From NCBI GenBank assembly GCA_052148715.1, contig JBKQHQ010000035.1, positions 1-43,822 on the forward strand: a stretch of 43,822 bases of DNA, given 5' to 3'. The translations under genes were made by a program, and so were the position numbers. The stretch is from JBKQHQ01 sp052148715. GTDB taxonomy: Bacteria > Pseudomonadota > Alphaproteobacteria > Rhizobiales > Xanthobacteraceae. Shown one piece after another: positions 37,204-43,822 of this stretch; position 1 is the stretch's first letter, and each line of letters begins with the position of its first letter. The notes beneath the pieces were generated by a model that did not search any database, had not been told where the DNA came from, and saw only the letters and a list, made by a program, of their open reading frames with translations.

Positions 37204-37219
37204 TTTTCGGTACCGAAAA
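37204..37219. promoter_or_regulatory. Perfect 16-base palindrome TTTTCGGTACCGAAAA
   Basis: A perfect palindrome in AT-rich surroundings within a gene-poor stretch. Such symmetry suggests a binding site for a dimeric regulator. No gene directly downstream is convincing, so the target is unknown; it may have served the XRE regulator now decayed at 37471-37607. Confidence 0.4.
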
Positions 37220-37470
37220 TCGCACGCCCGTTTTAGTCAAATCGTGATGGCCGGACAGCGTCAGCCCTTTCCTCGGAATTGTGATCGTCGAGGGAAATTT
37301 GGAATCGGTTCACGTTTGGATCCTTGCGGCCGAGCGGGCGGTCATCCGCAGGTCCGAGGCGGACGTGCTCCAATCGAGCCTATGCCCCCAGGCATTAAAG
37401 TACATGCGAAGGCGTGCGCGGCGGATGCGGCGATCAGACAAGCTCCGGAGCTGGCAAAGCCGCTGCCTTA

Positions 37471-37607
37471 GGAATTGAATTTCTCAATCACGCCAAGCCG
37501 GGCGTCCGTCTCATCATTTCGAGGAACCCGCCCGGCCGTCGAAACGGATAGCTTCCGCGAAAGCAGTTCGCGGGAAAACCGCCAAGGTCAGCGAGAAGAA
37601 ACGATAA
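37471..37607 (+). repeat. Decayed XRE-regulator tail (type A)
   Basis: Encodes GIEFLNHAKPGVRL and, after a frame change, EPARPSKRIASAKAVRGKTA followed by KVSEKKR and TAA. It corresponds to the last third of the complete gene at 10694-11017 and to 14674-14829. The helix-turn-helix part is not recognisable. Confidence 0.7.
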
Positions 37608-37650
37608 GATTCGGAGCCGAGCCCGGCCATGGCCGACCCTTGGGCGGTCA

Positions 37651-37769
37651 GAGCGAAACCGGTGAGAAGATTCGGACGGCGCTCGAGCGCGCCCGGGTCG
37701 AGTTCGTCGACCCGAACGGGGGAGGGCCGGGCGTAGGCCTGCTGTAGTCGCCTGAGGTCGGAAAGCGAA
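37651..37769 (+). repeat. Decayed XRE-regulator tail (type B)
   Basis: Encodes GEKIRTALERARVEFVDPNG then GGPGVGLL and a TAG, matching the type B tails at 11055-11179 and 14380-14500, including the few bases after the stop. It follows a type A tail at the same kind of spacing as at 11 kb. Confidence 0.68.
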
Positions 37770-38045
37770 TAGAAAGCCGACAGGATCGCCAGACAGCGAC
37801 CGAAACTCACACCGTTCGCTCAGCTTCGCACGATTATCGTTTGATAAGAATGAGTTTGATGCCATGCTGGTCAGCGCAGACGAGTCAGTCAAGCTGAAGC
37901 GTGGCAAAGGTAAAGGCGCCGCAAGTAAGGTTAGTGCCAGGAAGAACGGCACCCAACCTGCAGCTAGTGTATAGAACCAACATCAGTACTGGCACTCCAA
38001 CTGGGGGAGGACGATGTTCTCCCCAATGTTTTTAGGAGGGGCGCG

Positions 38046-38246
38046 ATGTCAAAGTTAAGTGATGAAGACGAGCGATTCTTGATCTATCGCACCGCGCATT
38101 GGATCGATCAGGGATTCGATATTCCTGACGCCCAAGCAAGGGCCGAAAGTGAACTGCCCTTCAAGGATTCGATTGCGATTCCGAAGAAACCCTCCGCTCC
38201 ATCAACTCGCCTTTCCCCTCGTAAGAAGCAGATGGGTAACCGATAG
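38046..38246 (+). CDS. Small conserved hypothetical protein
   Basis: 66 residues behind a strong AGGAGG site 6-7 bases before the ATG. The first 40 residues (LSDEDERFLIYRTAHWIDQG, then FDIPDAQARAESELPF) look like an ordered helical domain; the tail is basic and low in complexity. I recall similar short rhizobial proteins but no function. An intrinsic terminator lies 7 bases after the stop, confirming a short single-gene transcript. Confidence 0.72.
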   Translation: MSKLSDEDERFLIYRTAHWIDQGFDIPDAQARAESELPFKDSIAIPKKPSAPSTRLSPRKKQMGNR

Positions 38247-38252
38247 TGACGG

Positions 38253-38274
38253 GGCGCCCATTGCGGCGCCTTTT
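38253..38274 (+). terminator. Intrinsic terminator after the 38046 gene
   Basis: Stem GGCGCC-CATTGC-GGCGCC followed directly by TTTT and a T-rich stretch. The position right after the stop codon supports it. Confidence 0.75.
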
Positions 38275-38533
38275 CATTCTCGGTTTTTCAGTAGGGTTAA
38301 TAGCAAGAGCAGTCTTAAAACCCAGGATATTATCGCTTCGAAGCGGATTGAGATGGAGCCCGCAGGCATCCGCCGCGGTAAGGGCCACTCGGACGTTTGG
38401 TTGACCACCAAGCTGAGGGGCATGGTCGCTTCCCGACGACCCATACTTAATACCTTGATGACCTACGACGGTCGCGCCACCTGGGTCGGCCTTCAGGCTG
38501 ATAGCGATTGCGACAGCGCGGCTTCGTAAATCG

Positions 38534-39328
38534 CTACCCGCCCGTCGACTGAATGAAATGTGACGACAGCAGGGCCAGATTTTGCCACCTTGGCGCATCG
38601 CTGCCCGCTTCGAAGAATTGGTCGCCCTGAGCTGACTCATGCGGCGTTAGGGCGCATGCGATGTAGGTGTGCCGGCCGGCCACAAAGGGCGAGCACAGGA
38701 GCGCACGACACGGGTAATCAAAACCGACCACCGCAAACGCCCTCGGTGATACGTCGTTGCGATCCTTGTCCAAGATAAGGATCTGCCCGCTGGCCAGATG
38801 ACGGCGGAGCTTCTCAAAGGCTGGTCTCCACACTTTCCAGTCGTCCAGAACGACCAGTTTGGTTCCGCCCTGCGTAGCCAGCCACCACGCCGCATGGGAA
38901 AGCGGGAGAGCGGCACAGCGATGCGGATCATCCGCCCGCCAAAGGCTCTGCATCAGACGAGCGCGATCAGCGCTGTCGAGGGCTGGGAAACGGTTAACGA
39001 CTTCCGAGCGTATGTAATCCGGACACGCAGGGCCGAGTTCAACTTGCAGACGTTCCCAGGCCGCGAAGATGGAGGGAAACAACATGACCGGTCCTCGGCT
39101 TGCCTGATTATCCGCGACCGACAGAAAACTGACCCGCTTCCATTCGTTGGCCTCGACCTGCACCGTATTCGCGTCGCCATAAGTGCGGGCACACGCTTGG
39201 GTGAAGCTTTTATTTCGGCTAAGAATCCATGCGGTTGCAATAACCGGGTGCCAGCGATCAAGCTCGAAGAGCGGGACATTTCGTACGCGCCTGACTTCGT
39301 CGCGCGCCGTTTCTTGCACCGAAATCAT
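38534..39328 (-). CDS. Conserved hypothetical protein
   Basis: 264 residues from ATG at MISVQETARD; an in-frame extension to 39532 is basic and unlike the rest. The central PLSHAAWWLATQGGTKLVVL and the following WRPAFEKLRRHLASGQILIL resemble a group of uncharacterised rhizobial proteins with an ATxGGT...W..A...L...I.SG.. pattern. No catalytic motif or membrane segment is seen. Plus-strand frames over the same DNA lack any family resemblance. Function unknown. Confidence 0.65.
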   Translation of the reverse strand: MISVQETARDEVRRVRNVPLFELDRWHPVIATAWILSRNKSFTQACARTYGDANTVQVEANEWKRVSFLSVADNQASRGPVMLFPSIFAAWERLQVELGPACPDYIRSEVVNRFPALDSADRARLMQSLWRADDPHRCAALPLSHAAWWLATQGGTKLVVLDDWKVWRPAFEKLRRHLASGQILILDKDRNDVSPRAFAVVGFDYPCRALLCSPFVAGRHTYIACALTPHESAQGDQFFEAGSDAPRWQNLALLSSHFIQSTGG

Positions 39329-39496
39329 GCCTGCTGCCTGTCGCCGCCGGGAGATGGACGCGGAGCACGCCAGACGGCGGCGTTTCTGGCGTCGCACCGA
39401 AGACCAAAAGTCGGGCCGGCGCGACGGACACGCCGGCCCTGACCCTCGACGTGGGGGGAGCCAGTCGGGGGCTGTAGATTCCCGTACTGTGAGTCC

Positions 39497-39790
39497 ATGC
39501 CGCCGCGTCGGTATAATCGCGCCTATCCCCATCCTTTATCGCTACTCACCAATAGTGATCTCGTTGTTAAAGGCGTGCCGGCGGAAACTTTCGTCGACAA
39601 AGTCGAGCGCATGGCCTTCGACGACGGGGCGGAGCACGAGGCGCTCTACCCGCGACGCAAGGTGATCGAGGAGCTGCGCTATCCGCGGGCGCGGCTTTTC
39701 GGTGCCACTGCTCGCGCGCGCTGCTTACCCAGCGCGGCGAACGGCTCTACGGCGAGGCGTTGCAAAGCGTCGCGCAGTTCATCGGCAGAT
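39497..39790 (+). pseudogene. Unrecognised coding remnant with frameshift
   Basis: From ATG the frame reads VKGVPAETFVDKVERMAFDD and EALYPRRKVIEELRYPRARL with strong G/C third positions, then loses this quality at about 39705, where a second frame continues LLTQRGERLYGEALQSVAQF. The two halves look like one protein split by an indel. I do not recognise the family. The following stretch up to 40050 shows no gene. Confidence 0.3.
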
Positions 39791-40055
39791 TTTGGTGCGG
39801 GGCTTCAGGCTCCGATTTGCCTGATGAAAGAACCTGCGAACCTTCAAGCTGGGGATTCCGATTTATTCCGGCCAAGGACCCGGCGCCAAGTTTTTCTTTG
39901 GGGTCCCTCCAAATGAGCCTCACTCGGAATGACGTTCAGAATGCCTCGATAATTCTTTCAATCGTCGACCAAGAAAAGCCGCGTCCGAGATACCCCATGA
40001 GCATTACGGCCGTGCGAACCGCAGCGTAGACCGATTATGCTGATCGTCGATCTAT

Positions 40056-40208
40056 GTGGTCGTGATATCGCCTGCGCTGGTTACTGTGATGACTGTCGCG
40101 GGTCTAGGCTTCCTATTTCCGATCGGCGTGCGTATCTGGCGGAGTGTAGAAGCGCGGGGCGAGACGCACGTGCTCTCGGTCGTGCACGGCGCACGGGAGC
40201 GCAAGTAG
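40056..40208 (+). CDS. Possible small membrane protein
   Basis: 50 residues from GTG: a hydrophobic segment (VVISPALVTVMTVAGLGFLF) followed by a basic tail. There is no clear ribosome site and no known family. It could be a chance frame. Confidence 0.25.
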   Translation: MVVISPALVTVMTVAGLGFLFPIGVRIWRSVEARGETHVLSVVHGARERK

Positions 40209-40322
40209 GTGATGCTATTTGAGTACGCGTGCCGCGGGGCCCTGATATGAAAACTGTGTGCTGTGGTATTTGAGGGATAGACAGCGCGATTTCGGAGGCA
40301 ATAAAAATGGTTCTCCCTAATA

Positions 40323-40390
40323 GTGGGGGGACCACCTTGAACCCCGCCCGCTGATACGAGGTGGGGTTCACTTTATTTTCGGTCCCCACC
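40323..40390 (+). promoter_or_regulatory. Attenuator-like leader with competing hairpins
   Basis: A GGAGGC site at about 40295 precedes an ATG (40308) for a 15-residue peptide (MVLPNSGGTTLNPAR). Within and after it lie three hairpins: GTGG/CCAC, TGAACCCCGCC (40338-40348) with GGTGGGGTTCA (40360-40370) and a T-rich tail, and GGTGGGG (40360-40366) with CCCCACC (40384-40390). The last two share an arm and are mutually exclusive. Confidence 0.4.
40338..40380 (+). terminator. Strong intrinsic terminator
   Basis: An 11-base stem with one G-T pair, followed by CTTTATTTTC. It ends whatever transcript carries the small peptide described at 40323-40390. Confidence 0.65.
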
Positions 40391-40560
40391 CACGTCACGA
40401 ATTTTGGAGGATCTGAGGGCGGTTCGCGGCTCCATAAGTCCCAAAATCTTGTTCTGTTGTCCGGTCATTGAAACACCACGATTGATCACCAACGTGAGGC
40501 AATCAATCGCGACACAGCTGTGGGCCACGGATGTACTGGTGGCAGTAGTGGCGCGACGGG

Positions 40561-40596
40561 AACCCGCCAGGAGAGATCCTTGGCGGGTTTTCGTTT
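40561..40596 (+). terminator. Intrinsic terminator in a gene-less stretch
   Basis: Perfect 9-base stem AACCCGCCA with TGGCGGGTT, loop about 11 bases, then TTCGTTT. No protein-coding gene ends here, so a non-coding transcript from 40381-40596 is possible. Confidence 0.65.
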
Positions 40597-40735
40597 GCGA
40601 TTTGCCACGGATTTCGGACGCAGGGCACGTCACGAATATTCGAAGGTTGGTGGCGGGTGGTGTCTTTTTTGAGCAGTGGGGTGGGTTGTGCCGGCGGTCG
40701 CGACGCGGTTGGAGGTCGCCGAAAAATGAGAGCGA

Positions 40736-40840
40736 TCAGAGAAGGCTCGACGACTCTTGGCTTTCGGCCTGCATCCAAGTCGCCGCCGTGGTCAGCCCGA
40801 TGGCTAAAGCCGTGGCTACGGCAAAAAGAGAGATCCACAT
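40736..40840 (-). CDS. Possible small secreted or membrane peptide
   Basis: 34 residues: MWISLFAVATALAIGLTTAA followed by a polar tail. A GGGGG-rich stretch lies upstream of the ATG. It looks like a lone signal or membrane segment; unsupported by any family. Confidence 0.3.
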   Translation of the reverse strand: MWISLFAVATALAIGLTTAATWMQAESQESSSLL

Positions 40841-41251
40841 CCCGTTGCGCCCCCTTTTTCCGAGGGCACTGCTACCCTCCTCGATTCACGTCTGATCGAT
40901 TGTGATGTTCCATTCATATTTGGGCCGAATTAAGGGTTGCGGCTGGCACAAAATTGGTGCATCGCAAAAATAGTTGCGGTATTTGGTGGTGCCGACGACG
41001 TGGTTGCGTCGGCGGGCGCCGGTGCCTCTGCTGAGCTGTCGTTTGGTGTGTGTAGGTCTCCTGAAAACAAACGGCATCGCTGCGGGGGTGATATTGGGCC
41101 GACGTTTCTCGGTACATTTAGAAGCGGTGCGCGTCATGAACCCTTGTATGGTCTCCGTTATATTGTCGCAATTCCCGCGTACGATATGAGACATGAGGAC
41201 GAGAAGTTGCGACTCCTAGAAACGCGTCGCGGAGGAAAGCACTTAGCGTCG

Positions 41252-41527
41252 ATGTTCACTAAACATTCGATCCACATTGGTGAACGCGCGATTAGCGTAA
41301 GTATGGAAGAAGAATTTTGGAATGCGTTGCGCGACATAGCTGCGGACCGAAACACGACACTTTCTGCTCTGCTTAGAGAGATCGCTGCCAAGGTCGACGG
41401 CACAATGAACGGACGCCGGCTAGCGAGCGCATTGCGCGTATACATCTTGGAGCAAATAACGTCGGTGAACCCGCCGACTACGCCGAGAATTCATAGAAAG
41501 AAGCGTCCTGTCGTGCGTTCATATTGA
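41252..41527 (+). CDS. Ribbon-helix-helix domain protein (RHH_4 type)
   Basis: 91 residues. KHSIHIGERAISVSMEEEFW forms the strand-and-turn part, and DIAADRNTTLSALLREIAAK the two helices of the RHH fold; SALRVYILEQI closes the domain. This matches the short RHH_4 proteins common in Hyphomicrobiales, often misnamed aryl-sulfate sulfotransferase. They are presumed DNA-binding regulators. An upstream in-frame ATG at 41186 is also possible; I prefer this one because family members begin just before the strand. Confidence 0.8.
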   Translation: MFTKHSIHIGERAISVSMEEEFWNALRDIAADRNTTLSALLREIAAKVDGTMNGRRLASALRVYILEQITSVNPPTTPRIHRKKRPVVRSY

Positions 41528-41585
41528 ACGGGGTTGTCAATAGGGTCGGCAATGGCAGCCGCCGATGGCGGGTCAGGAGGCGATC

Positions 41586-41801
41586 ATGAACGAGGACGTG
41601 CTCAACATGAGCGTACGGAAATTCCTCAAAAAAGTTGGCGTCACCTCGCAGCGGGAGATCGAGGACGCGGTTCGCTCGGCCGTGGGAAATGGACGGCTCA
41701 AAGGTAACCAGGCGCTGCCAGTGAAGGTCACGCTCACTGTTGGCGGGATTGATCTCAGTGTCGAGATCGAAGGCGCGATCGAGTTCGATGAAACCGGATG
41801 A
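41586..41801 (+). CDS. DUF6494 family protein
   Basis: 71 residues behind AGGAGG. MNEDVLNMSVRKFLKKVGVT and SQREIEDAVRSAVGNGRLKG, then LTVGGIDLSVEIEGAIEFDE, match the DUF6494 family of short acidic proteins in proteobacteria. Function unknown. It lies 58 bases after the RHH gene on the same strand and could be co-transcribed. Confidence 0.85.
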   Translation: MNEDVLNMSVRKFLKKVGVTSQREIEDAVRSAVGNGRLKGNQALPVKVTLTVGGIDLSVEIEGAIEFDETG

Positions 41802-42542
41802 GCCTGATCCTTAACTTTTAGGCATCGGGATGCAGTCTACGCTCAGGAAAATGTGAGCGGTTTTCATGAAGATACACGGTTTGAGCGCGCCGTGCGGAAG
41901 GTGCTAAAATCAGGCGAGCGCCGACTCGTTGGTTAAAGTGAGCGAACTTCGGTCCAGTTGGTTGCCACCTTTCAGGTGCCATGGCTGAGATTACTCTTTG
42001 GGCAAAATTCGCCCAGCGACCGGTGCGCGTAACCGGCGTCGTGCGGATTGCAGTGTTGTGGCGCAAGCTCACACGAAATCTTGCAGCCGGCTATCGACCC
42101 GAACGCCACTACATGCGAGGGCCGGCCCCAAGTGGCACAAGCGAAATTCCAGTAGCCCGTGTAACTGCCGCGCGGGCGGCGCAGATGGCTGATCGCGGCC
42201 AGACAGACGGGGGTTCGGAGTCGGGCCGCTCGGAGGCGAAGCCGTAGCGCACCGCACGGTCTGTACGTCCATCGTGTGTTGAACAAGTCCTCGCTCATTG
42301 CCCGTCCACATGGCCGCGCAGAGAGGCCTCTTCATGTGCGAGGCCTGTTTCTATCAGAAGAGTGCCCAGGCAGATCAGCAGGACCACACAAGCGAAAACC
42401 GCGAAGGGCCGGAGGGGTAAGCCCCGAGCCGGGGCGCCGTCTCGGTGGCTTCGATGCCGCGCGCCATTTCGTTCGGAAAGGCCAAAACACCTCGCCGCGC
42501 GTTAAGTGCCGAGGCGGTGGAGCGGTCGACAGGTTGGTTTGG
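41802..42542. other. No gene recognised
   Basis: Frames on both strands lack family resemblance or ribosome sites. The right edge adjoins the DNA-ligase scrap. Confidence 0.35.
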
Positions 42543-42656
42543 AGAGAGCACCCGGACCCGGTCGCCGTGGCGGCGCCAGATCATCCGGTAACCGTCGTGC
42601 TTGATTTCGTGCGCCCATTTCGAGCCGTCGGGAACGTCGCGCGCGAGCGTTGGCAC
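42543..42656 (-). pseudogene. ATP-dependent DNA ligase fragment
   Basis: The frame reads PTLARDVPDGSKWAHEIKHD followed by GYRMIWRRHGDRVRVLS. This is the N-terminal adenylation region of bacterial ATP-dependent ligases (LigD/LigC type), including the nucleotidyl-Lys motif KHDGYR. Similarity ends after ~38 residues and nothing else of the ~300-residue domain follows. No Ku gene is visible. Confidence 0.7.
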
Positions 42657-42770
42657 CGTGATGTAGTAGGGCTGCTTCCCGCCTGTCGTCTTCCACTTGT
42701 TTGGAATAATATCGCTGACACGTACCCAACCGATGACAGAGGGAGCATCGGCGCCGACTTCACAGAGCGA

Positions 42771-43496
42771 TCAGTATCTCGGCCCGCCGAGCCGAAAGTT
42801 CAATCCGAAGAGAACCGTCTGCATCGTCTGCTTTTCATTATACGTATATGGGATGCCACTGCCATTCAGCGTGGCGTTAAAATTGCCAAAATCGTAGTAC
42901 GCGTATTCGGCGAAAAGCGACCAGTTGGGCATGAAGGAATATTCAAGGCCGCCGCCGATCGTCCAGCCGAGTTGCGTCGCGTCGAGTGAATTCCAGAACG
43001 GCACAGTTGGGTCCACATCCGTATAACGATTATGCACCCAAGCCGCGCCGCCTTTGAGATACAGCAAGGCTTGCGGCGTAGCAGTGTAGCCGATGCGCCC
43101 CGTCAGCGTTCCGAACCAAGGCGTGTTAGTTCCCAATGTTTCGGCTGGGGAACTGGCACCACCGATATATGGATGGCTGCCCTGGATCCCCGACCAATCG
43201 AACATGGTTTGAGCACCGAAGACCCAGTTGCCTGTCTGGTAGTCGCATCCGATCTGGCCGCCACCGACGAATCCCGTTCCCGCGTCGACCCCTGTATCGA
43301 AGGCAGGAACTGCGGTCACGTCGACGACATCATTTCTTCCCCAGCCTACGCCAACGTTGGCGCCGACATAGCAGCCGGTCCAGCTCCACGCCGGCGGCCG
43401 GTAAACTGGCACCGGAGTATACGTCGGCAGGTCGGCAGCCGAAGCACCGGCCACCATGGCCAACGAAATCGCCGTTCCAATCATCAGCTTTTTCAT
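42771..43496 (-). CDS. Outer-membrane beta-barrel protein (porin-like family)
   Basis: 241 residues with a signal peptide (MKKLMIGTAISLAMVAGASA, then ADLPTYTPVP). GCYVGANVGVGWG opens the barrel, alternating amphipathic strands follow, and LGWTIGGGLEYSFMPNWSLF and QTVLFGLNFRLGG form the last strands. This is the OmpA-like/opacity-type 8-strand barrel common in Bradyrhizobium and relatives. GAGGGG 7 bases before the ATG fixes the start. Expression upstream region to 43700 shows no other feature. Confidence 0.9.
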   Translation of the reverse strand: MKKLMIGTAISLAMVAGASAADLPTYTPVPVYRPPAWSWTGCYVGANVGVGWGRNDVVDVTAVPAFDTGVDAGTGFVGGGQIGCDYQTGNWVFGAQTMFDWSGIQGSHPYIGGASSPAETLGTNTPWFGTLTGRIGYTATPQALLYLKGGAAWVHNRYTDVDPTVPFWNSLDATQLGWTIGGGLEYSFMPNWSLFAEYAYYDFGNFNATLNGSGIPYTYNEKQTMQTVLFGLNFRLGGPRY

Positions 43497-43699
43497 GCTA
43501 CCCCTCACTGGTTGATCCGGCGTGCTGGGCCACCGGCGTTGGTCACCCCCGCTAGTTCGCGCTTGACCTAATAATCATTAACGCCCCGTTATCGATGTGA
43601 CGGCACCAACATGTTTCGGGTAGTTTTCCCCTTTTTGCCGGCCCTATTGTGGCGACATCTGGGTGAATAGTGGTTTGGACAGGGCAAATAAAATAAGCT

Positions 43700-43822
43700 T
43701 CATCGCGAAGTCGTGTGGGTTATTTTTTGTCAATTTCGATCAATGCCCTTTGTGTTTCTGCTACTGTTGAGGCTGTGGGCATGTGGGCAACGCTTGCGTT
43801 GTCCAAGCGAAGCGGCATGACC
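43700..43822 (-). repeat. Inverted copy of the ISL3-like element end
   Basis: The reverse complement matches 745-870, so a second, related element starts here and continues beyond the window on its right. Its transposase would be encoded on the minus strand outside the window. Confidence 0.7.

Larger units (their letters stand above)
36824..38045. other. Gene-poor region with XRE-tail repeats and a palindrome
   Basis: Apart from the repeats listed separately (37204-37219, 37471-37607, 37651-37769) I see no gene. A frame at 37244-37471 starts just after the palindrome but has no ribosome site or similarity, and its 3' end runs into the decayed regulator tail. Confidence 0.4.

Noticed and set aside
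38161..38640. Minus-strand frame of 159 codons opposite the 38046 gene
   Set aside because: It covers the terminator and has no family pattern or ribosome site.
42276..42989. Plus-strand frame of 237 codons across the ligase scrap and the barrel gene
   Set aside because: Both overlapped features have clear family motifs on the minus strand; this frame has none.

Overview
The window reads as chromosomal DNA of a GC-rich alphaproteobacterium of the order Hyphomicrobiales, close to the Bradyrhizobium / Rhodopseudomonas / Xanthobacteraceae group. The clues are a small porin-like beta-barrel protein with the typical short signal peptide and ADLP start, a DUF6494 protein, a ribbon-helix-helix protein of the kind common in this order, and strong G/C preference at third codon positions. 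The genus is an inference. No rRNA, tRNA or CRISPR array was found.

Left part (1-15.7 kb) is a patchwork of mobile and decayed DNA. It opens with an ISL3-type transposase whose end abuts a broken rfbB, next to an intact rfbA (dTDP-rhamnose pathway). Two relics of an ERF recombinase gene follow, then three exported proteins (a formylglycine-generating-enzyme-like protein, an S53 sedolisin protease and a Hint-domain protein). From 7.8 to 14.3 kb lies a recombination module: a conserved hypothetical, an ERF annealing protein fused to an HNH-like domain, and a YqaJ/lambda-type exonuclease, divergent from an XRE regulator, a RecD2-like helicase (frameshifted) and a helicase-coupled hypothetical. 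Decayed tails of XRE regulators and an IS91 transposase scrap follow.

Middle part (15.7-22.1 kb) holds a CpdA-like phosphodiesterase, a Tat-exported DsrE-like protein, a VOC/extradiol-dioxygenase-like gene with an in-frame TGA, small hypotheticals, an MFS exporter and a small membrane protein.

The metabolic core (22.1-35.0 kb) concerns urocanate/histidine catabolism. hutI-hutU run leftward and hutF-hutC rightward from a HutC-like operator. hutH is missing; a 43-codon frame coupled to hutI looks like what is left of it. Next come a TrpX-type ABC transporter and, divergent from it, an operon of IclR regulator, zinc-free MDR oxidoreductase, class III CoA-transferase and a second urocanase. I consider this the best candidate for an undescribed system: uptake and CoA-dependent conversion of an imidazole acid (for example imidazolepropionate) into urocanate, feeding the hut genes without histidine ammonia-lyase.

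Right part (35.0-43.8 kb) is mostly small or orphan genes: a degenerate GGDEF protein with zinc ribbon and membrane helices, more XRE-tail repeats, small hypotheticals, an attenuator-like leader with terminators, an RHH protein, DUF6494, a DNA-ligase scrap and the beta-barrel protein. The window closes with an inverted, diverged copy of the same IS end seen at its left edge, so about 43 kb is bracketed by inverted IS ends.
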